Assembly: GCA_001970955.1 (NCBI GenBank)
Contig: MPUH01000419.1
Span: 1-55,795, forward strand
Direction: 5' to 3'
Origin: Stentor coeruleus
Taxonomy: Eukaryota; Ciliophora; Heterotrichea; Heterotrichida; Stentoridae
DNA length: 55,795 nt
Shown here: piece after piece, positions 39,484 through 49,526 of the stretch
How positions within the stretch are numbered: position 1 is the first letter of the stretch
Layout of the letters: each line of letters starts with the position of its first letter
Notes under the pieces: model-generated
Database searches by the model: none
Seen by the model: the letters and a program-made list of their open reading frames with translations, nothing else
What the model was told of the DNA's origin: nothing
Position numbers and translations under genes: made by a program

Positions 39484-42400
39484 CTAATTAATATCAACTA
39501 CCAATGTTCTTCTTCTAATCTTCTGTATACAAGTTGGTGGCCTAGTCAAAAACTCACTTGGTTTCATAATATCTATAAGAAACCCATTATCCATAAGCAT
39601 CAAAAGATCATATTCTGAAATAAAGTCCATCTTATGAACAACACTTATAATAGTAGTTTTTTTAAAATGTTTCGTAATAGCATTATTCATTTTTTCCTGT
39701 TCTTTTTGATTAACAAAAGCCGCAGCTTCATCAAGAATTAATATTTTGCTATTTTTCAAAAGTACTCTCGCAAGACAAAACAACTGTTTTTCTCCAATAG
39801 ACAAAGCTGAGGAATTTGATCCAAGTTCATATTTTAATGGTTCATCAGTAAAAGCTCTATCTAATCCTACAATTTTTAACACCCTAATCAATTCAGCCTC
39901 ACATATATAATGATAAGGATCAAGATTATCACGAACAGTTCCAGTAAATATAAAAGGTGATTGAGGGATAATTGATATTTGATCACGTAAACTTTCTATT
40001 GAAACATCATATATATTTTGATCATCTATTGTAATAATTCCTGATTGAAGTTTATTTAATCTGAAAATCACATTGATTATTGAACTTTTTCCTGAACCAC
40101 TTCGTCCTACAATCGCAAGTTTAGTTTTACCTGGTATAGAAAATGATATATTACTAAGAGCGAATTCATAAGATCCTGGATATACAAGGCTTACTTCATG
40201 AAATTGTATATTACCTTCATCAATAGATAAATTATCATTTGTAAAATTTTCTTCATGCTGGGTTTGGATAATTGATTCTATTCTTTGAACACATGCCATC
40301 ATAGAAAATACTTGTATGAGTTCTTTTATGCCCCAAGATAAAAATGATGTTATGCTCAAGCTGAATGTTAAACTAAGGCTTGCGAAATCTGCATTGTCTC
40401 TACTAAGGAAAATAATAATAAAAAAACAGTTTAGACCTAATGAAAGTCCTCCGAAAATCCCAATAAAGCACACATAAAAATGTAGTAAATATGTAAAATT
40501 CAAATATTTGGCTGAGCTTTCATTAAGTTTTTCTTCTAATAAACTCATAAAGTATTCTTGCATACCAAAACAACGTAAAGAAATAATACCAGCAATATAT
40601 TCTTCAGTTAAAGTTGATATAGGGCCATTAGATGAAAGATACTGACGATTTGTTTTAACGATAAGCTTAATAAGATACTTTCCAAGTAGTATTGCAAATA
40701 TAAAAATAATTACAATAAACACCAAATTTGCTGGTACCATAATAACAATAGCTACTACATACCCTAAAACAATCAGCCCAAGTACAACTACATTAGCAAA
40801 TAATGGGATCATATATTCATCAATTTGATTAAAGTCTGATGATAATACATTTAATATACTCCCAGATGAGTTGACTTGAAAAAAATCAATTGATGCTTCG
40901 GATATTGATTTTATAGTATTATAATGCAATTTGCTAGATGATGAGAATAATACTGCGAACAATATCATATTCCTAAATAAAGTAAGGACAATTGCTAGAC
41001 AGACTATTATTAAAAGGACAATTGGATAATAAGAGTTTTTTTGTTCTTCTTTATCTTGAAGTGTCCAGTATGATACCCAATATTGTATAGCTAAAGAAAA
41101 AAACTGAACCGCAAAACTCCCAAGTATAAAAAGTATTAGGCAAAAAACTGATTTAAAGCCAAAAATAAGAAATTTGTATAACAATTTTATGTCGATAGAT
41201 TCTCTTTTATCTGAATCGAATTTATCTTTTTTCTCTGAAATTTCTGAAATAAATGCTCGGTCTTTTTGTTTGCCTGGGGAAATGCTCATTCTCCTAACAT
41301 GTCGTTTTGGTTTACTTTTCCTTAGTAAAGGTTGAACGTAAATATCCCAATTTTCATCATTTGTAAGCTCTGAATATGTACCTGAATAGCTAATCTGCCC
41401 ATTATTCATAATAATGACGTTTTCAAAATCTGGAAGAAGGCTGAAGTCATTTATTACAACTAATCGAGTTTTATCTGATAAATGCTCTTTAATACAACGT
41501 TCTAGTATGATTCTACACAATTTAAAATCAAGTGCACTAAAAGGATCGTCGATAAGATAAATGTCTTTATTAGCATAAATAGCACGGGCAAGGGATATTC
41601 TAAGTTTTTGTCCACCGCTTAAAGTATTACCTTTAATACCTGTGTCTGTATCATCTCTATTAGTCATTCCATTTAGGTCTTTTTGTAAATCACAACATTG
41701 AATAACTTGATTATATTTTTCTTTTATATAAACATTTCCCATTATTATATTGTCTCTAACTGTTCCTGAGACAATCCAAGGTTCTTGACTTGCATAAGCT
41801 ATTGAGCCTCCAACTACAATTTCGCCTTGAGTTATATTGCATTCACCTAGGATTGTGTGTAATAGCATTGATTTTCCACTACCCATTTGACCGATTACAG
41901 CATAAAGTTTGCCTGGACGGATGAATAGATTGATATCGTTTAGGAAGTCTGCAACTGAGTCAGTTAAAGTATTTGCTTTCATGCTTTTTTTTGAATGTTT
42001 TATGTTGTACCAGCTTGAAGTTATGCCCATTAGTTGTATTGACCCTAAAGTGTTTACCCTAGGACCAGTATAATCTTCAGATAAAAGTATATTAGTAATC
42101 CCCACACAAGTTGATAATAAATAACTCCTAACACTAACACTTTCAGTAACCCCAGCAGACAAATAAAAATGTGATGACATAAGTATCGAAACTGCACAAA
42201 AAACAGTTTCTAATCTTAAGACAATACCAAATTTTGTAGCATACCAATAAGCAAAAAGTATTATCAATCCTTGAAAAGTTGAAACTATAGTAAATGAAAC
42301 TATTTTAAGTATTGATTTTTGAAAATGCTGATTAAGTTCAGCTTTGCGGTGGGTCGATATTTTTTTATTAATTGCATGACACCAATTTAAGGATTTTGCT

Positions 42401-43209
42401 ACTTGTATGCCTTCAAGATAGTTTATTAATGTTTTCATCCTTTTATCTGATAAAGTGAATATTTTTGATTTGTATTTGTTAAGGGATTTTGAAATCCATA
42501 ATAGTACAGGTGCATTAAAAATCATTAGTATTTGAGATAAAACTCCTGCTAATCCTAATTTGTACCATAATAATAAAGTGGCGATAGTAATAAAAACTGG
42601 AAGTAAAAATAAATAAGGTAAAGTTGGGATTCTGAAAAAAATGCACATGTCAGAGCCTATGATGTTACTGATATGAGCTGTTGTGAGCTCTGAGTTTATT
42701 GATATATATGATTTTTCAAGCAGTTTTTTTAACACCAAACTTATTGAATTACTTCTAATTTTTACCGCAAGTTCTTTGTAAACAATATAACTTTTTTCAG
42801 TCTCTATTGCAGAGAAAACTGAGAGAAGAGTTATACTAATTGAAATAATTAATCCTTTCCATATAGGAGCTGAGCTGTATATGCAAAATATGAGTTCACC
42901 AACTAGAAGGGCGATACCGAAATTACAAAGTATTGAAAAAGTTAAAGGAAGTAAATCAAGTATAAACTCTTTACCGTATGTAGATATGAGAGCATTATAA
43001 AAGTTAGGTTTTGGCTGTTTTATTTCTTTGTCCCAGTTTTCTTCAAGAAGTTGGCAGGATGAGTCAAGGCCCAGACTGTGAGGAATACCAAGTAAAGAGT
43101 CTTCAGATTTGTCGAGTTTTTTGGTTAAGATAATATATTTTAGCAGCCAAAAGCACAGAGAGTCACTTAAAAAGGAAGACTTGTCTTTAGGATGAATATG
43201 AGAGTTCAT
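39484..43209 (-). CDS. ABC transporter, ABCC (MRP) type
   Basis: The intronless 1241-residue protein has the full TMD1-NBD1-TMD2-NBD2 plan. NBD1 starts near residue 440 with GQMGSGKSMLL (Walker A), LSGGQKLRISLARAIYA (signature) and YLIDDPFSALD (Walker B). NBD2 starts near 1033 with GRSGSGKSSII, LSIGEKQLFCLARVLL and ILILDEAAAFVN. NBD1 has Asp after the Walker B Asp and no switch His (VVINDFSLL), so it is the degenerate site typical of ABCC proteins; NBD2 keeps Glu (LDEA) and His (SVVHKMD) and should hydrolyse ATP. These proteins export conjugates, drugs or organic anions from plasma or internal membranes. There is no N-terminal TMD0. The substrate cannot be told. Confidence 0.95.
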   Translation of the reverse strand: MNSHIHPKDKSSFLSDSLCFWLLKYIILTKKLDKSEDSLLGIPHSLGLDSSCQLLEENWDKEIKQPKPNFYNALISTYGKEFILDLLPLTFSILCNFGIALLVGELIFCIYSSAPIWKGLIISISITLLSVFSAIETEKSYIVYKELAVKIRSNSISLVLKKLLEKSYISINSELTTAHISNIIGSDMCIFFRIPTLPYLFLLPVFITIATLLLWYKLGLAGVLSQILMIFNAPVLLWISKSLNKYKSKIFTLSDKRMKTLINYLEGIQVAKSLNWCHAINKKISTHRKAELNQHFQKSILKIVSFTIVSTFQGLIILFAYWYATKFGIVLRLETVFCAVSILMSSHFYLSAGVTESVSVRSYLLSTCVGITNILLSEDYTGPRVNTLGSIQLMGITSSWYNIKHSKKSMKANTLTDSVADFLNDINLFIRPGKLYAVIGQMGSGKSMLLHTILGECNITQGEIVVGGSIAYASQEPWIVSGTVRDNIIMGNVYIKEKYNQVIQCCDLQKDLNGMTNRDDTDTGIKGNTLSGGQKLRISLARAIYANKDIYLIDDPFSALDFKLCRIILERCIKEHLSDKTRLVVINDFSLLPDFENVIIMNNGQISYSGTYSELTNDENWDIYVQPLLRKSKPKRHVRRMSISPGKQKDRAFISEISEKKDKFDSDKRESIDIKLLYKFLIFGFKSVFCLILFILGSFAVQFFSLAIQYWVSYWTLQDKEEQKNSYYPIVLLIIVCLAIVLTLFRNMILFAVLFSSSSKLHYNTIKSISEASIDFFQVNSSGSILNVLSSDFNQIDEYMIPLFANVVVLGLIVLGYVVAIVIMVPANLVFIVIIFIFAILLGKYLIKLIVKTNRQYLSSNGPISTLTEEYIAGIISLRCFGMQEYFMSLLEEKLNESSAKYLNFTYLLHFYVCFIGIFGGLSLGLNCFFIIIFLSRDNADFASLSLTFSLSITSFLSWGIKELIQVFSMMACVQRIESIIQTQHEENFTNDNLSIDEGNIQFHEVSLVYPGSYEFALSNISFSIPGKTKLAIVGRSGSGKSSIINVIFRLNKLQSGIITIDDQNIYDVSIESLRDQISIIPQSPFIFTGTVRDNLDPYHYICEAELIRVLKIVGLDRAFTDEPLKYELGSNSSALSIGEKQLFCLARVLLKNSKILILDEAAAFVNQKEQEKMNNAITKHFKKTTIISVVHKMDFISEYDLLMLMDNGFLIDIMKPSEFLTRPPTCIQKIRRRTLVVDIN

Positions 43210-44178
43210 TTTTATTTATGGAAATAATTTGATTTTAATAGTTTTATAGAGATGATATGCATGTTTGCTTATAAAAGTATATAAAAATGTTGAAGTTATA
43301 GGAAGGTTAGGTTTAAAATATATATAAATTTTTGAATTGAAATATATAAAGGGAATTAGTAGTTATTATAAACTTTATAGGGTATTAATAGATTAAGGGA
43401 TAAGATGATTTTATTATTAGTGTAGATTATGGCTAATAGAAAGTTATAGAAGAATTTTATGGAAAATCAATTCAGTTTAGTTATAGAATAGTTTTAGTTT
43501 GAAAATAGGGAATATATGTTATAATTGGAAAATTATTTTATTTTAAGATAATATTTCGAATGACTATGCTTTTGCTTGTCATAATGCAATTTTATTTGTG
43601 AAGTAAAATTAAAAAACTATATGATTTCATGATTAGTAATTTTTAATGTATGAAATATTTGATTTTTGGATAAACATGAAATTTTATTAAAAGATGCTTA
43701 AAAGTTTTAAACTTAACTACTTACAAGTAAATTTTTTAAACTTAATATAAAATGTGTAAAGAAAAGTATGAACCTAATATTGAAAAGATGAAACAACCTA
43801 AAGAATTTATAAACAATTATAAAAAACCTGCTGCTACATATAGGGAAAATTATACAAAGCCTCAATAAAATTTCATAACTTAACATAACAAAATAAAATT
43901 CAAAACCTTCAAAAATCTCATAGAATAAACTTATAATATTCCCATACTTTAAATCCATACACAATACCTTATAAATCATCATCATAACCACAACACAAAG
44001 TATTGCAGAATTTCTTATAAAACACAAACAATTCACAAAATCCTTAAATTATTATTTTCCTTCATAAAATCATCCAAAATAAAAGATTTCATATAAAATA
44101 GCAAAACACTAATAAAAATTATAATAAGAAAGTAAATAATTTAAAACATAAGCTTGATTTTAATTGTTATATTTTAAT
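43210..44178. other. Intergenic between divergent genes
   Basis: About 0.97 kb. The half next to the ABC transporter is G/A-rich on the plus strand; the half next to the gene at 44179 is C/A-rich. An open stretch on the minus strand (43713-44036) has no ATG start at its left end and a random-looking F/I/L composition, so I do not call it a gene. Confidence 0.6.
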
Positions 44179-46566
44179 ATGATATCCCTAGAAGAAAAAC
44201 TAACTACCAAGTGGTATAGAGACTATTCTCACAAGCTTCATATGCAACGGTTGCAAGATATCAAAAGTCATGCTTCCAAAAGAATCAACAATTCCGCACC
44301 TAAAACTAAAGATAGCATCCCACCTCAAAGGCAAGCTAAAGAATTTTTGAAAAAAGAGCAAACCAAACATATAAAAAAAGCTAATCAAAAGCTTCTCCAA
44401 GTCTTAACTGAAATTTCATCTGGAAAGCGAGAAACTGTAACCCAGAGAATTTTAAACTCAACAAGAGAAGCTACTACAACAAAAAGTTTAAATATTACCG
44501 TAAGAAAAAAAGAAGCTCGAAGAATAGATGATGATAATGAAGCTTTAGTAAGAAGATTAAATGAAAAGACTGCAGAATTATCATTTAGAAAATTTGAAGA
44601 GGATTGGGTTATAGTAAACAAATATAGAGATACTATTTCAAAAAGAGGTAATAAGCAAATATTAGCAGATGGTAATAGTAAAAACCCTGGTCGAAATTTG
44701 TATGAAAGACATGGCTCAAGTCAGTTAAGTTCTCGTTTACCACCTATGGATGAAAACTCTTTGAATAATAAGAGTAAATTAGACCAAATTGAATCTGATA
44801 GTATGAGTCGAACTTTCCATGGTTTAAATACACCAAAAGGGGATAAGAGTAAAAATAGCTATGGAGAGAAGAATTTTAAAATTCGTACTGAAGAAAAGCT
44901 TAGGAATAGAAGTGAAAGAGCACATTTGTCAGAAGAATCACGAAATAGTGCTTCTGAATCTTTGAATAAACGTGAAGATAAGATAGAAAAAGTATTGAAA
45001 AATAAAGAAAGTGTTGGAAAAAATGAGGGGAAAATTAAAGAAAAAAATGAAAACTTAGAAGAAAAGGATAAAAATTATATAGAAGAAAAGGATAAGAGTA
45101 TGGGTGATGAAGAAAAAAATCAGTATTTTGAGGAAGTTAAGGAAGGGGAGAGAGTTAAAGGTAAAGATATGAATATTGTGAATAATGGAAATAAAGATAT
45201 TGAGGATAAGGTTAAAGAAAAAAAAACGCTAATAGAGGAAACTAAAGAGATAAAGTTAAATGAAGTAATAGAAATTGTTAAAGAAAAAGAAAATTATATA
45301 AATAAAGATATTGAAAGCAATGGGCATAAGGCTGATAAAGTTGATGAAAGTGAGAAAAAACCATTAAAAGAAATGATTGAAGAGGATAATATGAAAGAAT
45401 CAGTAAATGTGTTAGAAAATGTTGTTGATAATATAAATGAACAAAGTAAAAAGGATGATGATAAAAATGCTTCAAGTTATAAAAAGTTAGATACTATAAA
45501 ACAAGTGCCAAATAAAGATGAAGAAATTAGTGTTGAAATAAAAATACATACAAAACATAAAGAAAAAAGTTATGATGAAGAAGAAAAATGCAATAACGAT
45601 TCTAAGGATGATTTTAAAGTGATTGATAAAGAAGAAAAGCATGATGCTGATTCTAAGGATGATTTTAAAGTAGTTGACAAAGAAAAATTACTTGAGGTTC
45701 AAGGGGATGTGAATTTATATGAAGAGAAAAAGATTATGCCTAGCAGTGATACTATTGAAACTCATGCTGAAAAGACTGAAAATCATGAAAAACATCTTGA
45801 AAGTTCTGGAAAAAATAGTGAAGTTCCTGAAAAGTCTGGAGGGCTTGTGAAAACTCCAGAGATACCAGTTGAAACTTCTGAAATCCCTGTGAAAAGTTCT
45901 GAAATACCAAATAAGACACCTGAAGTTCCTATAAAAATTCCTGAAAAACAAGTAAAAACCCCTGAGATTCCTGTAGAAAATCCTGAAATACCAGTAAAGA
46001 CCCATGAAATTGTAGGGGAAAAAACTGAAACACTGATAGAAAATATTCCAATTCCTGCTAAAAGTCCTGAAGATAATAAAACCCCTGATTTGCATGAAAA
46101 AACATACGAAATCCCAATATCAAATCCAATTATGCAATTAGAACCTCATGAAATTCCTATAAAAACTCCAGAAACTGCTTTAAATAATATAGAAGGCCCT
46201 GAAAAGTTACCTATAGCTAATGAAATTAAAGAAAATCATAGAAAAAGCCCTACTGAAATCAATGAAATTCATGAAAATCACATGAAAAGCTTTGAAAATA
46301 AAGATTTGAACTCTGAAATGCCTGAAGTCGCTGTTAAAAATGCTGAGGATTCTGGTGAAAAGGAAATTCGTGTACCTAAAGCTGAAATTTTAACCCAAGA
46401 AAACCCTGGGGTTATAGAAGAAAAAAACCATGAAGATGTTTCGCATAAACAAAAAAGTCCTACTCCAGAATATGATAAAGATCATAATATTGAAAATCCA
46501 TTGATTGAAAAAAATAATAGCGAGTCTATAGAGGTAGCTTTAGAATCAAAAGATCCTGATCATTGA
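44179..46566 (+). CDS. CFAP97/hemingway-like protein with long Glu/Lys and PEIP-repeat tail
   Basis: The 795-residue frame starts at the ATG 44179 (a TTG lies five codons earlier) and ends in TGA. Residues 60-165 are the only folded-looking part: ANQKLLQVLTEISSGKR, SLNITVRKKEARRIDDDNEALVRRLNEKTAELSFRKFEEDW, then VNKYRDTIS. The R..RI...N..L..RL pattern is like the CFAP97/hemingway domain of ciliary proteins. Residues 220-550 are Glu/Lys-rich, and 555-720 is built of degenerate units such as TPEIPVK, NPEIPVK and SSEIPNK. The tail is probably disordered. Axonemal function is inferred only from the N-terminal similarity. Confidence 0.72.
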   Translation: MISLEEKLTTKWYRDYSHKLHMQRLQDIKSHASKRINNSAPKTKDSIPPQRQAKEFLKKEQTKHIKKANQKLLQVLTEISSGKRETVTQRILNSTREATTTKSLNITVRKKEARRIDDDNEALVRRLNEKTAELSFRKFEEDWVIVNKYRDTISKRGNKQILADGNSKNPGRNLYERHGSSQLSSRLPPMDENSLNNKSKLDQIESDSMSRTFHGLNTPKGDKSKNSYGEKNFKIRTEEKLRNRSERAHLSEESRNSASESLNKREDKIEKVLKNKESVGKNEGKIKEKNENLEEKDKNYIEEKDKSMGDEEKNQYFEEVKEGERVKGKDMNIVNNGNKDIEDKVKEKKTLIEETKEIKLNEVIEIVKEKENYINKDIESNGHKADKVDESEKKPLKEMIEEDNMKESVNVLENVVDNINEQSKKDDDKNASSYKKLDTIKQVPNKDEEISVEIKIHTKHKEKSYDEEEKCNNDSKDDFKVIDKEEKHDADSKDDFKVVDKEKLLEVQGDVNLYEEKKIMPSSDTIETHAEKTENHEKHLESSGKNSEVPEKSGGLVKTPEIPVETSEIPVKSSEIPNKTPEVPIKIPEKQVKTPEIPVENPEIPVKTHEIVGEKTETLIENIPIPAKSPEDNKTPDLHEKTYEIPISNPIMQLEPHEIPIKTPETALNNIEGPEKLPIANEIKENHRKSPTEINEIHENHMKSFENKDLNSEMPEVAVKNAEDSGEKEIRVPKAEILTQENPGVIEEKNHEDVSHKQKSPTPEYDKDHNIENPLIEKNNSESIEVALESKDPDH

Positions 46567-46943
46567 ATCATAGTATAGAATAATATTTAGCATATAAATT
46601 ATTATGATAATAAAAAATCAAGTAAGATCTTTGAATACTCATTAAACTATAAGCATCATTTTATTCTATTCATAGAAATCTGAAGGGTATTAGAGAATAA
46701 AGAAGTAATAAAGCTGATATAATATGCGATTTAGTTTGCAATTAAAAAAATACGAATTAGGAAATTGGGGAATTAGGCTAGCAGAAATGAAAAAGTGATT
46801 TGAGTATGCAATGATAGGGATTTCGTAAAGTTTATAAGATATTAATATTTTACATAAGAGCCATTGAAAAATGAATAGTATAAAATTGTATTTATCACTA
46901 GAATTTACAAATATAAAAATATATACACTAGGTTTCTTATTAT
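46567..46943. other. Intergenic between convergent genes
   Basis: No gene seen. A short open stretch on the minus strand has no good start and random composition. Confidence 0.6.
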
Positions 46944-47510
46944 TCATTTAGCATCATTAAAAACTCTTATATACTCATATGCCTCTTCTCCATGCATAAA
47001 CAAAATAAATTGCCCATATTTCAATCTAACAGCAGCACTCCATATAACCTTTATCACAAACAATAAACTCAACCTCCAGCTTATCATCACACAAACATTA
47101 AAAAAAGTTAAAACCTCACTTTCCCCCCCAGTCTCATCTTCAAGACTTATAAGCAAACTAGTTAAAATCAAATAAAACAACTCAACTATCTTATAATCAC
47201 AATACCTTCCTATATCCTGATAATTTAACTCAAAGCATCCTTTAATAGCAGCAACTGAAAAAGGTATAGCAAAACTATATACAAAAAACTTGCAAATCTG
47301 TAAAGCATATCCTAAATACCATAAATCATATATAAAAATCTCAATTACACTTATAATCCCATAAATAAAACCTACAACTCCAAACAAAATATCAAAAGCG
47401 CATATAATCAGCACACCAATTTTCAAAGAAAAAACTTTGCACATGCTTTTATACGGGCTTCCTAATATATAAAGAAAATAATTTTTATCAGCTTCATCTA
47501 AGCTTTCCAT
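46944..47510 (-). CDS. Four-span membrane protein, tandem copy 1
   Basis: The 188-residue protein has four hydrophobic spans. Its N-terminus contains YILGSPYKSMCKVFSLKIGV, and its C-terminus KVIWSAAVRLKYGQFILFMHGEEAYEYI. Both ends match the next gene upstream (GTPYKGVCKLMTLKAGV and KVIWSADVRLKYNETVLVMHGEDALKLM), so they are tandem duplicates that have diverged in the middle. The family is unknown to me. The conserved GxPYK..CK and VIWSA.VRLKY....MHGE motifs flank the membrane block and probably face the cytosol. Confidence 0.85.
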   Translation of the reverse strand: MESLDEADKNYFLYILGSPYKSMCKVFSLKIGVLIICAFDILFGVVGFIYGIISVIEIFIYDLWYLGYALQICKFFVYSFAIPFSVAAIKGCFELNYQDIGRYCDYKIVELFYLILTSLLISLEDETGGESEVLTFFNVCVMISWRLSLLFVIKVIWSAAVRLKYGQFILFMHGEEAYEYIRVFNDAK

Positions 47511-47550
47511 TTATAATAATTCCTACATTTAATCTATTTAATGATTAAAC

Positions 47551-48180
47551 TCATGGGTTATAAGGTGAAGCGATATAAATTGGCATACCTGGGGTGATGA
47601 CTTTAGGATTTGCCAAGTTTATAGCTTGTTGTTGCATAAGTTTTAATGCGTCTTCTCCATGCATAACCAAAACAGTTTCATTGTATTTAAGCCTAACATC
47701 AGCACTCCATATAACTTTTATTATAATAGCCGCAATGATTCTTCCTATAAGTAAAACAATTATTCTTAAAGCAAATTCTTCATTGGTGTTTCTATCATAT
47801 ATACCTTCAAGTATGTTCATAATAAAATCGACTAAGCCTATTAGAAATAGTTCGACAATTTTATATTTGCTGTATATGGAAATGTCTCCAGGGGAAATTT
47901 TATTCATACCCCTTATGCCGATTATCGCAAAAGGTATTGCAACGATATTTATGAGGACTCTAAAAAGCCGAACATAAAAATAAAAATACATATAGCCTCC
48001 ATTCAGCATTTGGACAATATAAATGATAGATGAGATAAAAGCTGCTGCTCCAATTATAATATCTACAATAGCTAAGAAAATAACTCCAGCCTTAAGGGTC
48101 ATGAGCTTGCATACACCCTTATAAGGCGTCCCACAGATTATAAGAAATCTTTCATTTTCGACCTCGCTTTGAATGTCCAT
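47551..48180 (-). CDS. Four-span membrane protein, tandem copy 2
   Basis: The 209-residue paralogue of the preceding entry lies 40 bp upstream in the same orientation. Four spans are visible, one of them VIFLAIVDIIIGAAAFISSI. It has about 20 extra C-terminal residues (PKVITPGMPIYIASPYNP) absent from copy 1. The ATG at 48180 follows an A/T-rich leader. Function unknown; conserved end motifs suggest both copies are maintained. Confidence 0.85.
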   Translation of the reverse strand: MDIQSEVENERFLIICGTPYKGVCKLMTLKAGVIFLAIVDIIIGAAAFISSIIYIVQMLNGGYMYFYFYVRLFRVLINIVAIPFAIIGIRGMNKISPGDISIYSKYKIVELFLIGLVDFIMNILEGIYDRNTNEEFALRIIVLLIGRIIAAIIIKVIWSADVRLKYNETVLVMHGEDALKLMQQQAINLANPKVITPGMPIYIASPYNP

Positions 48181-48386
48181 TTATATATGTGTCTATAAGA
48201 AATTATTATAAGATATTTTGGGAAAGTCTTTTTTGAAACTTTTTAGTGTTTATTGTTGTAGATGATGACTTTTTTGGAAATAAATTTAATTTTTTTTGAG
48301 GAATGTAAATCTTATTGATCATTATTTTCAGGCTTATGGTTGCGGGATGAGTTCAAATTGATGATATAAGAATTGCTTTTCTCCAG

Positions 48387-49289
48387 TTATGCAAAGTTGA
48401 TAAAAAATTTCAATAATTTGTCACCTGTTTCAAGAAGTGAATTGCAAAGGGAATATAAGCCCAGACCTTGTTTAAATTTTTTTCTCAAAAATTTTAAATT
48501 ATTATAAGCTTCAATGAAATTATAATACCTACACCTATGCATATCATCATATATTTTATAAATATCCTGCTTATCACTTTTGCAATCAATTGTCTGATGG
48601 AATTTTATAGCATATGATGAAAAATTGCTAAAATCAAAATTGTATTTTTTTAAAGTTTCAAACCTTTCCAATAATAAAAATTCGCTTTTATCTTATCCCT
48701 AATAGCACATTGATTTTAGAGCCTAGCTTCATTATCCCTAGTACAAACTAACATTATTTTTCTAATATCCTCCAATAGTATCACTAGATGCTAAACTAAC
48801 TATAGTAATAATAATCTTCCTAGTCTCATCTTTTTCAACCTAATCAAACCTCTCTATCAAATTTATTAATATATTCTTTAAGTCAAAAGTGATCATTTGA
48901 TTTAATTTTGACGCTGTTTTTGCTTTGATTTTTCTAGTTTTTTTTACTAGTTTGTTGTGCTTATAGATACTTATAAATTTGTTTACACAAATTTGAGGGT
49001 TTCACAGTTGGAGATTGGTAAAACTTTTGCGATTTGATGGATTTCATTGATGTCGTGGAGGGTTGCTTTGGTTTCCATAACTCAAATGGTTTCTTTTATG
49101 TGAATTGCATTTTCTTAGGTTTGGCTTTTGAGATTTTTTGGGTTTGAGAAGAAATTTTCTGTGTTTAGTGATATTCTATATATATTGTCATGGAGTTTAC
49201 TAATAGTTTCAGTGTTCTTATTGTGAAAGCTTTATTTCATTACGAATATCTGAAAGTTTTTCTTCAGTGTCGATAATAATTACAAACAT
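48387..49289 (-). pseudogene. Heavily decayed protein gene
   Basis: On the minus strand, coding-like segments run through shifting frames: MFVIIIDTEEKLSDIRNEIKL; then ETISKLHDNIYRISLNTENFF, ENAIHIKETI, METKATLHDINEIHQIAKV; then QMITFDLKNILINLIERFD, VEKDETRKIIITIVSLASS; and finally a clean stretch ERFETLKKYNFDFSNF to TGDKLLKFFINFA. They are separated by many TAA, TAG and TGA codons and at least two frame changes. Most of the TAA/TAG fall where glutamine would read naturally (for example RFD-TAG-VEKDE). The last open part (48387-48671) has no ATG. No family recognised. I read it as a gene losing function rather than a set of small genes. Confidence 0.5.
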
Positions 49290-49526
49290 TTTTTATCAGG
49301 CGATTTGAAGAGTTATTACATCTTTAAAATTTTCTTTTTTTATATCATACCAAGTACATCTACTCTAAATATCGAGTTATTTTATGAAACTCAGTTTTTT
49401 TTTTTTGATTTCCTGTATTTCTTGAATAAACAAAAATATTTGATTAAATGCCTATTTCAAAAAATTCACTTCATTAAACACAGACATAATTTGTCGATTT
49501 AACTCTTGTTCCATATTATGCAATAA

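Noticed and set aside
43713..44036. 107-codon minus-strand open frame with hydrophobic residues
   Set aside because: It begins at GTG, has random F/I/L composition expected from AT-rich DNA, and shows no motif.
46690..46947. 85-codon minus-strand open frame
   Set aside because: Low complexity, overlaps the end of the membrane-protein gene and has no credible start context.
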